A DNA stretch of 27,769 nucleotides from an uncultured Dorea sp. (GCA_910589275.1 CAJUTH010000043.1:1-27769), one strand, 5' to 3'. Shown: positions 5,702 through 14,236, counted from the first letter of the stretch. Program-made: numbers and translations. The notes: generated from the sequence alone by a model not told the origin.

Positions 5702-7081
5702 CTAGGAGATCGCCTTCTCCCTCCATTTGCCCCGTTTATAGAAAATACTTGTGATCACGGCTCCCAGCACCCAGGAAATCAGCAGCGAGATAAAGATGCA
5801 TGCCCGCTCCCCCTGAGGAAGCTCCGGCGTCTTCGATAAATACACCAGCCCATAAGCCAAGGGAACACGAATCACAATCGTGCTTACCATGGAAATCCAC
5901 ATAGGCGTCATGGTATCCCCGGCTCCCCGCATCACTCCCGACAACGTCTGGGTTACCGCAACCGCCACATAGCCCACGGCTAGAATCGTCATCATCTGCA
6001 TACTGAGTGTAACCAGCTCCGGCGTATTGGTAAAAATCCTCATCAAATATTTTCCAAACAGGAGGATCAGCCCTACAATCACCGCGGACGTCCCCATTGC
6101 CATCAAAGTTCCCTGCTTCGCGCCCCGGGATACCCTCTCATATTCCCCGGCGCCCACATTCTGTCCCGCATAGGTAGTCATCGCCGTACCAAATGAAAAG
6201 TTCGGCATCATGGCAAAACCATCCACGCGCATTACAATTACATTTGCCGCAATAAATAATTCCCCGAAACTGTTCGTTAAAGACTGGACAACCAGCATAG
6301 CCATAGACATGATCGCCTGAGTCACGCCGGAAGGAACCCCCAGCCGTATAATCCCGGACGCATACTGCCGAAAGAGACGTATGTATTTCCACTCCATATC
6401 AAACAGCTCCCCAAGCTTTGTCAGCCTGCGGACGCAGAGCAATGCGGAAATCCCTTGTGCGATCGCCGTAGCCAGCGCCACGCCGGAAACTCCCATCCCA
6501 AGCTTCGCCACAAACAAAAGATCCAGCACGATATTCAGGCCGCTTGCCACAAGCAGATACACCAGCGCCGACATAGAATCTCCCAGCCCCCGCAGGATTC
6601 CGCTTAAGATATTATAAAATGCCATACCAGAAACACCGATAAACAGAATCCGCAGGTACGACGTACACCAGTCAACAATAGACTCCGGCGTATGCAAAAG
6701 CTCCAAAAGCGGCCTTGCCGCCAGCGTCGCCAGCACCATGACAAGGAGCGATGCAATCCCGGTCAGCACAATCGACGTTCCTATGGTCTTCGACAGCGCT
6801 TCCCTGTTTCTCGCGCCCAGATACTGGGATACCATAATACCGGCTCCCATACTAATTCCCACAAACAATACGATCAGCAGGTTTAAGATCGGACCGGCGC
6901 TCCCAACCGCAGCCAGAGCATTATCCCCTACAAACTGACCCACTACCACGCTGTCCACCGTATTGTATAGCTGCTGGGCAATGTTTCCAATCAGCATCGG
7001 CACAGTGAAAATTACGATATCTTCCCATGGCTTCCCCACCGTCATATCAACCGGAGCAAATAATTTCTTTAATCCATTCAT
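5702..7081 (-). CDS. MATE family multidrug/metabolite exporter
   Basis: A 459-residue, highly hydrophobic protein of the usual MATE length, with about twelve membrane segments in two halves. The start reads VGKPWEDIVIFTVPMLIGNI, followed by QQLYNTVDSVVVGQFVG and GISMGAGIMVSQYLG, all characteristic of MatE repeats. The second half has the equivalent LGVPSGVTQAIMS and GVMRGAGDTMTP. MATE proteins export cationic compounds using Na+ or H+ gradients. ATG 7081 follows GAAGGAGGAATTTCA. It is divergent from a TetR regulator at 7231, its probable controller, and convergent with the ABC operon. Confidence 0.95.
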   Translation of the reverse strand: MNGLKKLFAPVDMTVGKPWEDIVIFTVPMLIGNIAQQLYNTVDSVVVGQFVGDNALAAVGSAGPILNLLIVLFVGISMGAGIMVSQYLGARNREALSKTIGTSIVLTGIASLLVMVLATLAARPLLELLHTPESIVDWCTSYLRILFIGVSGMAFYNILSGILRGLGDSMSALVYLLVASGLNIVLDLLFVAKLGMGVSGVALATAIAQGISALLCVRRLTKLGELFDMEWKYIRLFRQYASGIIRLGVPSGVTQAIMSMAMLVVQSLTNSFGELFIAANVIVMRVDGFAMMPNFSFGTAMTTYAGQNVGAGEYERVSRGAKQGTLMAMGTSAVIVGLILLFGKYLMRIFTNTPELVTLSMQMMTILAVGYVAVAVTQTLSGVMRGAGDTMTPMWISMVSTIVIRVPLAYGLVYLSKTPELPQGERACIFISLLISWVLGAVITSIFYKRGKWREKAIS

Positions 7082-7117
7082 ATTGAAATTCCTCCTTCTT
7101 CGAGCGTGTTATCTTCC

Positions 7118-7146
7118 ATAGTAAGGCAAATAAAAATAGTTTGCAA
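7118..7146 (-). promoter_or_regulatory. Promoter of the MATE exporter gene
   Basis: On the minus strand, -35 TTGCAA (7141-7146) and -10 TACTAT (7118-7123) are 17 bases apart, 37 bases before ATG 7081. It lies back to back with the TetR gene's promoter (7152-7180), so one bound regulator could cover both. Confidence 0.65.
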
Positions 7147-7151
7147 CAGAA

Positions 7152-7180
7152 TTGTAAAAAAAGTTCCAATTCGTTATAAT
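7152..7180 (+). promoter_or_regulatory. Promoter of the TetR regulator gene
   Basis: -35 TTGTAA (7152-7157) and a perfect -10 TATAAT (7175-7180) with a 17-base spacer, giving a leader of about 45 bases before ATG 7231. Confidence 0.75.
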
Positions 7181-7230
7181 AGAACCATACACTTAGGATA
7201 CCTATCCGCCATATAAAACAGGAGGCTCTT

Positions 7231-7773
7231 ATGGGTTTGCAAGCTACTACCAGACAACGCATCTGGCAGTCTTTCAGCATTTTAATGCGGGAAATACCTT
7301 TTGAAAAAATCACCGTAGAGATGATCATAAAAGAAAGCCATGTCTCCAAGTCTACCTTCTACCGCTATTTCCGGGATAAGTACGATGTATTAAATTACCA
7401 TTCTATGGAAATCGCTGAGCATTTGATCGGGCAGAAAGTCTGCCGTGACTGGAAAGAATTTCTTGAAAATATGTTTATTGCCATAAACCAGAATCTTGCT
7501 TATTACCGCAAGGCATTCCGCTCCTCGGGACAGAACTCCCACTCCGGGTTTTTATTTGCCTATTCCTTCAGTATTGTCGAGCACTGTTACCTGAGACATG
7601 CAAAGGCAGACGCCCTCTCCACCCATGACCGCTATGTGATCGGGCATTACTGCCACGGCTGCGTCGGCATCCTTCAGGACTGGCTGAACGAACCGGAAAT
7701 TATGACGCCTTTGCAGATGGCGGGGATCTTCTACGAAGCTATGCCGGACTATCTCCGGGATACATGGGCTTAG
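7231..7773 (+). CDS. TetR/AcrR family regulator, probably of the MATE exporter
   Basis: A 180-residue protein with the TetR N-terminal DNA-binding domain at about residues 8-55. FEKITVEMIIKESHVSKSTF is followed by YRYFRDKYDVL, the conserved recognition helix and exit. The rest is a helical ligand/dimer domain with no recognised ligand signature. ATG 7231 follows AGGAGGCTCTT. It is divergent from the MATE gene, the classic arrangement for a local repressor of an exporter. Ligand unknown. Confidence 0.9.
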   Translation: MGLQATTRQRIWQSFSILMREIPFEKITVEMIIKESHVSKSTFYRYFRDKYDVLNYHSMEIAEHLIGQKVCRDWKEFLENMFIAINQNLAYYRKAFRSSGQNSHSGFLFAYSFSIVEHCYLRHAKADALSTHDRYVIGHYCHGCVGILQDWLNEPEIMTPLQMAGIFYEAMPDYLRDTWA

Positions 7774-7800
7774 TACATCGAATATTAAGTAATTGGCAGC

Positions 7801-7826
7801 AAAAAGGCAGAGGAATGTCCCCTGCC
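7801..7826 (-). terminator. Terminator of the vapD-like operon
   Basis: On the minus strand GGCAGGGG pairs with CCTCTGCC (one G-U) around a five-base loop and is followed directly by a run of T. It stands nine bases beyond the stop of the vapD-like gene. Confidence 0.8.
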
Positions 7827-7834
7827 TCAAACAC

Positions 7835-8203
7835 CTAGTGTTCCGAATGCAGCTTCGCTGTATCTGCAAGCAGCATAGAACTGTCTATTTCAATGTTTTC
7901 TATCACCTTCAGCAATTCTGTCAAATCATGCTGGCGTCCGATATTAGTTACATCTATTTTATTGATACATATTCCAATCCACGGAAATTCATGGCTCAAT
8001 TCATCCATTAAATCATAAATGTCTGCTGTGCCAAGCTTAATATCAGATATGTACCCAGAACCTTGTCTGTGCGAAAAATTATACCGGGCAAAAAATCTCC
8101 GCAAATCATAATATGCCTGACGATAATTTGCTCCTGGGTAATGCTGCTTTAGCTGATGTGTATCCAAATCAAAATTTAATGCTTTAAAATATTTTCTCTC
8201 CAA
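7835..8203 (-). CDS. VapD-like protein (Cas2-fold virulence-associated family)
   Basis: A 122-residue protein whose start KYFKALNFDLDTHQLKQHYP is the signature of VapD, including the acidic NFDLDT strand; the later GSGYISD segment also matches the family. VapD proteins have a Cas2-like ferredoxin fold, and some act as endoribonuclease toxins. The start is TTG at 8201-8203, chosen because GGAGGG lies nine bases upstream inside the end of the previous gene and no ATG fits. Three bases separate it from the upstream gene, so the two are co-translated. It is followed by a good terminator. Toxin activity is inferred from family only. Confidence 0.85.
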   Translation of the reverse strand: MERKYFKALNFDLDTHQLKQHYPGANYRQAYYDLRRFFARYNFSHRQGSGYISDIKLGTADIYDLMDELSHEFPWIGICINKIDVTNIGRQHDLTELLKVIENIEIDSSMLLADTAKLHSEH

Positions 8204-8206
8204 GCA

Positions 8207-8545
8207 CTAACCCTCCAGAACCTGTTTTTGCCTGTAGTGATCCAGCAGATCTTCCTCGATGAAATCGTCTGGATTGTCAGAATCATCACTGTCGCACAAT
8301 AGCCATACAATAACATTTTCCATAAACCACGGCTGCTTCTTCAATGTATTGACAATTTTTCCAAATCGCCCATAATCTTTTGCATGTCCATTATCACGAT
8401 ATACCAGAGAGCCGGAAGCATCTTCCATGCGCGGAAGCCCCATTTTAGCAAAGCTGCTGTTAATTGTCTGATAAATCCCGTCTAAACGGTACTTCTTCTC
8501 AATATTGATCTTATCCTCATTCATGCGGATAATCATTTTCAACAT
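8207..8545 (-). CDS. Conserved-looking partner upstream of the VapD-like gene
   Basis: A 112-residue soluble protein starting MLKMIIRMNEDKINIEKKYR, with a very acidic C-terminus (LLCDSDDSDNPDDFIEEDLL). ATG 8545 follows GGAGGTTATTTGCC, and a good promoter lies at 8578-8606. Its stop is three bases from the TTG start of the VapD-like gene, so the pair is one operon with the partner first, the usual order for antitoxin then toxin. It does not resemble the short VapX antitoxin I know of. Antitoxin function is therefore an inference from position alone. Confidence 0.8.
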   Translation of the reverse strand: MLKMIIRMNEDKINIEKKYRLDGIYQTINSSFAKMGLPRMEDASGSLVYRDNGHAKDYGRFGKIVNTLKKQPWFMENVIVWLLCDSDDSDNPDDFIEEDLLDHYRQKQVLEG

Positions 8546-8577
8546 GGCAAATAACCTCCTTCTAAAGCATTATGGTT

Positions 8578-8606
8578 ATTATATCATGGCAAAGGTGATT
8601 CTACAA
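8578..8606 (-). promoter_or_regulatory. Promoter of the vapD-like operon
   Basis: On the minus strand -35 TTGTAG (8601-8606) and a perfect -10 TATAAT (8578-8583) with a 17-base spacer, 32 bases before ATG 8545. Confidence 0.7.
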
Positions 8607-8632
8607 TCATTGAAATCCCCTGCCTCAACCGC

Positions 8633-8800
8633 TCACAGCCTCCGGTCGCGTTTCCTCATATCATAAACCTTGTCCATCAGCTTTTTCAAATGCACGGACG
8701 CTTTCATATCCAGATTAAAGAAATAGATGATCCAGCTCAGCAAAAACGCCGCCGCAAATGCAGTCAAAACAAATTTTATAAACTTCTTTATCTTATCCAT
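8633..8800 (-). CDS. 55-residue single-pass membrane protein
   Basis: The frame reads MDKIKKFIKFVLTAFAAAFL and continues through a hydrophobic segment (about residues 8-29) to a basic tail MRKRDRRL. ATG 8800 is preceded by AAAGGAGAGGGAGAGCA, a clear ribosome site. It starts 17 bases after the stop of the dehydratase-family gene, so it is the third gene of that operon. The basic ends and one membrane helix suggest a small membrane anchor or modulator. No family recognised. Confidence 0.7.
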   Translation of the reverse strand: MDKIKKFIKFVLTAFAAAFLLSWIIYFFNLDMKASVHLKKLMDKVYDMRKRDRRL

Positions 8801-8817
8801 TGCTCTCTCCCTCTCCT

Positions 8818-10356
8818 TTACCAGTTATTGTCATCCGCGAAATCTTCTAAGGTAGGATCTAAGGGTTCCTCTTGGAATACAGCGCGCATATACCGGTTCA
8901 CCTCATCCCGCATATCTTTTCTGGACGCTTTTCTCGGATCCATCAGGCCGTGGGTTACCCAGACTAGGTGAATCCCCCGCTCTCTCGCCTGTTCTTCAAA
9001 AATACCGTGATATCCCGCCATCGCCTTACACCCGATATGCTCGTACATAATAACCATATCCGCCCGGAATTCCTCGCAGAATTTCCACAGGTCGTCTACC
9101 CCTACCTCATAACCGCCGTTGGAACGGTTGCGCATATTCATCTTCATGTACAGATCCGCCATATCCAGATATGCTTGCTCCTTATCATCCTCACTGTAAT
9201 AGCTGGTGGAGGTAAGGCTTAACATATCGATCAACGGCAGGATTCCCCAGCAGTTCTGGAGCCAGATCGGAAAAGCCGTGTAATACTGAGCCTGTACACC
9301 CCAGAGCACCGCCCGGTGGCGTACTTCAGAAGCGCATAAAACCTTCTTCTCATACCCCCGATATCCAAGCTCTGTAATCTCCCTGTCATTTTCTAAAAAT
9401 CTGGCGTCGCGCCCGCCGCCTACCTGATAGTATGCGTCCCGGTAGAGAGCCACGTTGTTGCCGATAATCTGCGGATAATCAGTCTTGGACAGCTCCAGCC
9501 ACTCCCGGAACAGCTTGGTCTCTGCATTAAAGGTCTTCATGCATTTGAAATAGTGGTTCCAGTCAAACTTCTCGCCGGTCTGTTCTTCTATAAAACGGAT
9601 ACAATTCTTTATCTCCTCCGCACCATACTCCTGCACACTTTCCTGCATATGCCTGATCGGAACCGCAAGCTGGAATGTGGGAATGCCAAACCGCCTAGCC
9701 TCCACGCCATTTCCCATCAAACTTCCATCACAGGTAGTATTGCAGTTTACCGCGCAGATCCCAATCTGTGGGAAATCATCGTCAATGGCGCAGCCAAGCT
9801 CTGCCGCCGGCATAGGGCAGACGTCGGAAGGCAGGCCAAATTCCTCCGCCACGTCTATGTAATGCAGCACGCCCTCCTGAAGCACGGTAGACGGAGTATA
9901 CACCACCGGGATTTCCCGGCATACCATCTGCAGATTTGGGAACCCATTCATAATCTGAGACATCATATTTTCATCAAATACCACAACCTTTTTGCTGAAC
10001 TCCTCATCATTCCCACAGGCCGGGTCAGCCCGGAACAGGTTTCCAATGGTCTCGCATACATGCTCCACAATAAAATCAAATTCCTTGTGGGCAATCCGAA
10101 GCTGCGGTCCTCTAAGGCCCTCCGTATGGCGGTCTACAAAATCCGGAACCGCAAGGTAGCTCCCCATCCAGCGGTAGCGGAAGAATCCTTTTAAGTTGGC
10201 CGGTTTCATCATAAATTTGGCCATCACCTTCCAGTTGGCAAGCCAGCGGGTATAATCGTACCATGTGTCGGCCGCTCCGCGCCATTCCCTGCGTTTCTTG
10301 GTTTTGTTCCCATAATAGAAATTACCAAGCTTTTCGCTGTTCATATTCTTTCCCAT
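8818..10356 (-). CDS. 2-hydroxyacyl-CoA dehydratase family subunit (HgdB/BcrC superfamily), long form
   Basis: A 512-residue protein of the 2-hydroxyglutaryl-CoA dehydratase/benzoyl-CoA reductase subunit family, whose members hold an iron-sulfur cluster and remove water from 2-hydroxyacyl-CoA, or reduce related thioesters, after electron transfer from a separate ATP-driven activator. Cys residues in family-like contexts include SDVCPMPAAELGC (180, 189) and CAVNCNTTC (201, 205, 209). About 100 N-terminal residues precede the core. ATG 10356 lies three bases after the upstream subunit's stop with AGGGGAGG as ribosome site, so the two are coupled and probably form a heterodimer. No activator ATPase gene is in the window. 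Substrate unknown. Confidence 0.8.
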   Translation of the reverse strand: MGKNMNSEKLGNFYYGNKTKKRREWRGAADTWYDYTRWLANWKVMAKFMMKPANLKGFFRYRWMGSYLAVPDFVDRHTEGLRGPQLRIAHKEFDFIVEHVCETIGNLFRADPACGNDEEFSKKVVVFDENMMSQIMNGFPNLQMVCREIPVVYTPSTVLQEGVLHYIDVAEEFGLPSDVCPMPAAELGCAIDDDFPQIGICAVNCNTTCDGSLMGNGVEARRFGIPTFQLAVPIRHMQESVQEYGAEEIKNCIRFIEEQTGEKFDWNHYFKCMKTFNAETKLFREWLELSKTDYPQIIGNNVALYRDAYYQVGGGRDARFLENDREITELGYRGYEKKVLCASEVRHRAVLWGVQAQYYTAFPIWLQNCWGILPLIDMLSLTSTSYYSEDDKEQAYLDMADLYMKMNMRNRSNGGYEVGVDDLWKFCEEFRADMVIMYEHIGCKAMAGYHGIFEEQARERGIHLVWVTHGLMDPRKASRKDMRDEVNRYMRAVFQEEPLDPTLEDFADDNNW

Positions 10357-10359
10357 CGC

Positions 10360-11544
10360 TTACCTCCCCTGTATCTTTTTAATCTCAATACTCTCTACAA
10401 ATGCCTGCACACGCGTGCGGAGCTGCCCGGAGGTTCCCACCACATAAGGGCGGTCCACAGACAAAACCGGATAGCCATACTCGTGTTCCATAATATAGCT
10501 TGCCGCCATCCGCTCATATCCCCAGTAATCGCAGAATTTCATCTGTTCGTAAATAATCCCGTCGGCTTCATATTCCTTCGCCAGTTTGTCCACATAATCC
10601 TTCCGTCCGTTTATCTTCTCCGTATTCATATACCGCGGACACTGGCCCACTGTAATATAATGCCTGCAGATCTGTGTCAGCAGATCCTCATTTTCATTTA
10701 ACACGATCTCAGCCCTGCCTGGGAAGGAGCCAAAGCAATGCCGGTCCGCCACTACCATCGCGCCATTGTCCTCAATCAGTTTGATGAAATCCAAATCATC
10801 AATCTCGGAACCCGCCAGCACCACCCGCGCCCGGAAGGGACTCTTCTCATCCGGCCTGCGGCGCTTTACCTGTTTCAGCGTATCCTCAAGGATCGGGATC
10901 ATCGCCGCCTTGGGGCAGACATAGGTTGCAAGGCAGAATACATGAAATTCATAGCCGGTAATCCTCGGCTTCTCTCCCTTGCGGTATTCCCCCAGCTCCC
11001 GGATCAGGCGGCAGACCTTATTATGCTGCTCCACTGCCCTGCCAAGAGCTTCCTCAGATATATCAATGCCATACACCTCATGGAGCGGCTCCAGCACCCG
11101 GATACGCATCTGCTTCACGTAATGCCGCAGCGCCGTTTCATCGTCCTTCATGGGCACATCAGAATAAGTAATAAAGAACTTCTCTTTGTTACAGGTCTTT
11201 AGCAGATCCATATTCTCCACCGCCCGGTTCATAGCTGCGCAGGCGTCCGGCGCTATGATGCAGTCTAAAAATTCATAGCCGCCCTCTACCGCCCTCTCCA
11301 CCAGCGCGCGGCAAAATTCACAGAGAAGGCTCGTCATGTAATACGTCCCGACCTCCATGGAGCCGGTTCTCGGCGCCCTCAGCCTTACAGAAAAACAGCC
11401 CGGCAAGTCTAAGAGAACCTCCGGGATCAGGCTGCAGACATTTCCCACCGCGATCTGCCCCGCCTCCTGCGCCTGCCTGACCAGTTCGTTATTTGCTTCT
11501 GTGAGAAGATTCTCCAGATCATACAAATGTTTCAAATCTTTCAT
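10360..11544 (-). CDS. 2-hydroxyacyl-CoA dehydratase family subunit (HgdB-like)
   Basis: A 394-residue protein of the same superfamily as its downstream neighbour and of the usual length for a single subunit. The N-terminal VGNVCSLIPEVLLDLPGC (Cys 37 and 50) and the LLCEFCRALVERAV segment (Cys 75, 78) match the family pattern of cysteines and of short motifs around the substrate pocket. Cys 95 and 102 lie in LDCIIAPDAC. ATG 11544 follows AAGGAGGGATAAAATTCC. It is first in the operon 11544-8633. Homologous pairs ferment amino acids through 2-hydroxyacyl-CoA, but no CoA-transferase, dehydrogenase or activator is adjacent. Confidence 0.82.
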   Translation of the reverse strand: MKDLKHLYDLENLLTEANNELVRQAQEAGQIAVGNVCSLIPEVLLDLPGCFSVRLRAPRTGSMEVGTYYMTSLLCEFCRALVERAVEGGYEFLDCIIAPDACAAMNRAVENMDLLKTCNKEKFFITYSDVPMKDDETALRHYVKQMRIRVLEPLHEVYGIDISEEALGRAVEQHNKVCRLIRELGEYRKGEKPRITGYEFHVFCLATYVCPKAAMIPILEDTLKQVKRRRPDEKSPFRARVVLAGSEIDDLDFIKLIEDNGAMVVADRHCFGSFPGRAEIVLNENEDLLTQICRHYITVGQCPRYMNTEKINGRKDYVDKLAKEYEADGIIYEQMKFCDYWGYERMAASYIMEHEYGYPVLSVDRPYVVGTSGQLRTRVQAFVESIEIKKIQGR

Positions 11545-11652
11545 GGAATTTTATCCCTCCTTACGCTCCTGAAATCTTCAAGCCTATTTCGCCATCAGCA
11601 ATAATGTCTTTATTTTAAAAATACCACGAAAATCAACCTCCCAAAAAGAAAC

Positions 11653-11695
11653 AGATTGCCGGATTCGTACCACTTTTTTACGAATCCGGCAATCT
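11653..11695 (-). terminator. Long perfect hairpin, terminator of the zinc-ribbon operon
   Basis: Perfect 17-base inverted arms (AGATTGCCGGATTCGTA at 11653-11669 and its complement at 11679-11695) surround nine bases. On the minus strand the stem is followed by GTTTCTTTTT. It stands downstream of the 11837-17297 operon and upstream of the dehydratase operon, both leftward. It touches the tandem hairpins at 11696. Confidence 0.75.
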
Positions 11696-11791
11696 ATACT
11701 TATTGAACTACTAATGTTCAATAAGGTATACTTATTGAACTACTAATGTTCAATAAGGTATACTTATTGAACTGCTAATGTTCAATAAGGT
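11696..11791. repeat. Three tandem 32-base repeats, each a hairpin
   Basis: Copies at 11696-11727 and 11728-11759 are identical; the one at 11760-11791 differs at one base (ACTACT to ACTGCT, in the loop). Each unit holds perfect ten-base arms CTTATTGAAC and GTTCAATAAG around seven bases, with ATA and GGT as linkers. The array lies in the 3' region of the 13678-11837 gene, and its left end abuts the terminator hairpin. It is not a CRISPR array, since there are no unique spacers. It could be a set of RNA-stabilising hairpins or repeated protein sites. Confidence 0.92.
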
Positions 11792-11836
11792 ATATTTATA
11801 ACTTTTGTATTTTTTTCACAAGAGATTCTTTTCCCA

Positions 11837-13678
11837 CTATGCCGACTGAAGCATAAGCACTAACTCCTTAAAAACACATGAGCATTTCACAAACCATTCA
11901 TATTGCTCCATTCTGTTACTATTTATACTACTCTGCTCTTTAACAATACTAACGCTGGGAGATTTCGATGTTCCATCCCACACTACTGTTCCTTCTATAT
12001 TTTTCCAATAGCTTTTTACAAGCGCTTCGTCCATCTGTATCAAAATATTGTATAACTTCTTATCATCAAAAAACAATGCTGTCCTAATCTTATTCTTTCT
12101 CGTATTAAAGGACAATTCTATACGGATCTTTGAAACTCCGGCTCTCAAAGCATACCAATTACGGTCAGCTAATACAGACTTTAAAATTCCTGCCCTGTCA
12201 AATTCTGTATGATCCGGGTTTCCAAATGCATATTCTGCAAATCCTTCCCAATATGATAATTTTGTAATCTTTCCTTCTTTCACATCTAAATTTTGTTTTC
12301 CGTCTTTGGAACAGCTTAAAACCGTTTTCTTTCTTTCGCTACTACGATTGTTAAAACTCTCAACTGCTCTTTTATCTTCTTCTGACGTTCTGCTATTTCT
12401 AGATGCTGCCATCCAGCTTTCTCTCAATGGTTCTGAATATACACAGTTCAAATGATATTGTTCCTCTTGCAGCGTTTCTAAATCTAGGAATAAATATCCT
12501 CCCGCAACCACAAAGCTGTCGTAATATCCATGCCCATACCATTCACATTTCTCTCCAGTTCTTTTATATGCTGCAAAAGTTCCACATGCCATATACCTGA
12601 CTTCTCCATCAAAGTAATGCCCTTCTGCCTGCATCTTATTCCCTGCATTCCATACCATTTTATTCATACTATTACTCTGATGCATTGCCTCCCCTATTCT
12701 TCTTGCCTCCCACATCTCTTCTCGGCTTCCGTCATTTGAGATCCTTTTTACCCACACAAGATCCCTTTTCATATCAAAAAACGCAATCGGAATCCACTCA
12801 TTTCTTTCTTCTGCCATGTTCCAGTCACGCTGATTATATTGTGAGGGATTTAGTACCTGATGTGGATATATATGGGTACTATTAATGCTGGTCAGCTTTT
12901 TCCTCTGGAAATCATAACTATACCACCCCCCTGTCTCTCCTTCTACAATGTTTTCCTCATTTTCTGGGTAGCTGTAACAGATAAACTCCATCCAAATAAC
13001 CACTCTTCTATTATTTGCCATGATATGGTTCATTGTCACTTCTTGATAACTTCTTTCACCACGAGAATTAATACCTAGTTCTGTCACTCCTGCCGCCGTT
13101 ATGTTATGCATCACTTTTTCATCTACATCGAACCATGAGGCTATATATGTACCGATCTCCCTGTCTTTTGTAATCGTATAGATTCTGCTTTCACAAACAT
13201 AGTAGCTTATCATCTCGTCATACGGCTCAAGTGACGCCCTTTCATTTCCTTTAAAATCATATACCGTTATCTTTTTCATTGAACAAATAAAAATGCCTGT
13301 TTTATTTACATATACGCAATCAAACACACCTTCTGTCTCTCTTATGACTTCCCTCTCTGTTCCGTCTGCGTTTGAACGCAATAAATAATTCTTTCCTTCT
13401 ATATTCTTTTGATAATAATATTTCTGATCATAAAACGCATACCTATGTTGATACTGCACTCGTTCCTGATCCGGCACCATTGCGCGCCCTCTGCTGTTAA
13501 AACCTCCAAAATAACTATAATACTCTGTCCCTAAAGTTTCTCCATAATTCTGTTGTTCCTTTTCCCTAATAACTACTTTCTTTGTTGCCATCATAACTTT
13601 TGCTCCGCACTGACTACAAAAATTTGCTTCTTTATCTAATATCGCCCCACACTGGACACATTCTCGCTTTGTATTCAT
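11837..13678 (-). CDS. Zinc-ribbon protein with beta-rich middle and a DUF4268-like C-terminus
   Basis: A 613-residue protein with no signal or membrane segment. Residues 7-24 form a zinc ribbon (Cys 7, 10, 21, 24). Residues about 70-420 are rich in aromatic beta-strand segments with repeated short units such as YYYQKNIEGKNYLLRSNADG and TVYDFKGNER, as in WD-like or DUF5050-like propeller proteins. The last 116 residues (from about 498, NWYALRAGVSKIRIELSFNT) resemble the DUF4268 nuclease-associated domain. ATG 13678 follows TTAGGAGAAAGG. It is last in the operon 17297-11837. The domain names are resemblances judged by eye; the role is unknown. Confidence 0.75.
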   Translation of the reverse strand: MNTKRECVQCGAILDKEANFCSQCGAKVMMATKKVVIREKEQQNYGETLGTEYYSYFGGFNSRGRAMVPDQERVQYQHRYAFYDQKYYYQKNIEGKNYLLRSNADGTEREVIRETEGVFDCVYVNKTGIFICSMKKITVYDFKGNERASLEPYDEMISYYVCESRIYTITKDREIGTYIASWFDVDEKVMHNITAAGVTELGINSRGERSYQEVTMNHIMANNRRVVIWMEFICYSYPENEENIVEGETGGWYSYDFQRKKLTSINSTHIYPHQVLNPSQYNQRDWNMAEERNEWIPIAFFDMKRDLVWVKRISNDGSREEMWEARRIGEAMHQSNSMNKMVWNAGNKMQAEGHYFDGEVRYMACGTFAAYKRTGEKCEWYGHGYYDSFVVAGGYLFLDLETLQEEQYHLNCVYSEPLRESWMAASRNSRTSEEDKRAVESFNNRSSERKKTVLSCSKDGKQNLDVKEGKITKLSYWEGFAEYAFGNPDHTEFDRAGILKSVLADRNWYALRAGVSKIRIELSFNTRKNKIRTALFFDDKKLYNILIQMDEALVKSYWKNIEGTVVWDGTSKSPSVSIVKEQSSINSNRMEQYEWFVKCSCVFKELVLMLQSA

Positions 13679-13707
13679 CTGACCTTTCTCCTAATTTCCT
13701 AAAACTT

Positions 13708-14181
13708 CTATCTAAACCGATATGCTATCTGGCAAAATACAATAAAAAATACAATCGCCCCTATAATCCCTTTCCGCCGGCCTAAAAGTTTCCATATAGC
13801 ATATTCTCCTCCAAGAACCAGTGGGAGCAAAATCTTCATTCCATAGGCTTCCAATGCCATCCAGTTAAAAAAAGCCAGAAAACATAATACAATAACCTGC
13901 TCTTTCAGTGAATTGTTCCATTCTTTTTTGCCGTTTCTTGTTTTTCTTCCGTCTGCCAAATTATTGTCAAAACAATAATCATTAAAGTCTTTTCTGTATC
14001 CATTATCTTTTGCGGCCACAAACTTTTGCAGATTCTTTTTGGTCGCTCTTGGATCATGATAAGTGACCTTATATTTTCTCAGGCACGTTTTGACTTCGGC
14101 GGAAGAGTAAGCATCGTTTGACTTCCCATGGCTTGCATTATAAATAATGCTGACTTTATCGTTTATATTTAGAGTTCTCAT
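13708..14181 (-). CDS. Unknown protein with C-terminal membrane segments
   Basis: A 157-residue protein. The first 95 residues are hydrophilic and basic (NLQKFVAAKDNGYRKDFNDY), and the C-terminal third has two or three hydrophobic segments (about 94-112, 114-130, 138-154). ATG 14181 follows GAGGAAAAAT. It lies 55 bases after the 594-residue protein and 29 bases before the 613-residue protein in the same direction, so it belongs to the operon. Unlike its neighbours it lacks the zinc ribbon. No family recognised. Confidence 0.7.
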   Translation of the reverse strand: MRTLNINDKVSIIYNASHGKSNDAYSSAEVKTCLRKYKVTYHDPRATKKNLQKFVAAKDNGYRKDFNDYCFDNNLADGRKTRNGKKEWNNSLKEQVIVLCFLAFFNWMALEAYGMKILLPLVLGGEYAIWKLLGRRKGIIGAIVFFIVFCQIAYRFR

Positions 14182-14236
14182 ATTTTTCCTCGCATAATAG
14201 TAACGTATCTTGCTTATAAAGTTCCATATCTGTTAC

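Noticed and set aside
7774..7834. Terminator for the TetR gene on the plus strand
   Set aside because: The hairpin there has its T run only on the minus strand, so it serves the vapD-like operon.
9553..10194. A 213-residue plus-strand open frame inside the dehydratase gene
   Set aside because: It is antisense to a clearly conserved protein and has no ribosome site or recognisable domain.
11696..11791. CRISPR array
   Set aside because: The units are joined head to tail without unique spacers, and no cas gene is nearby.
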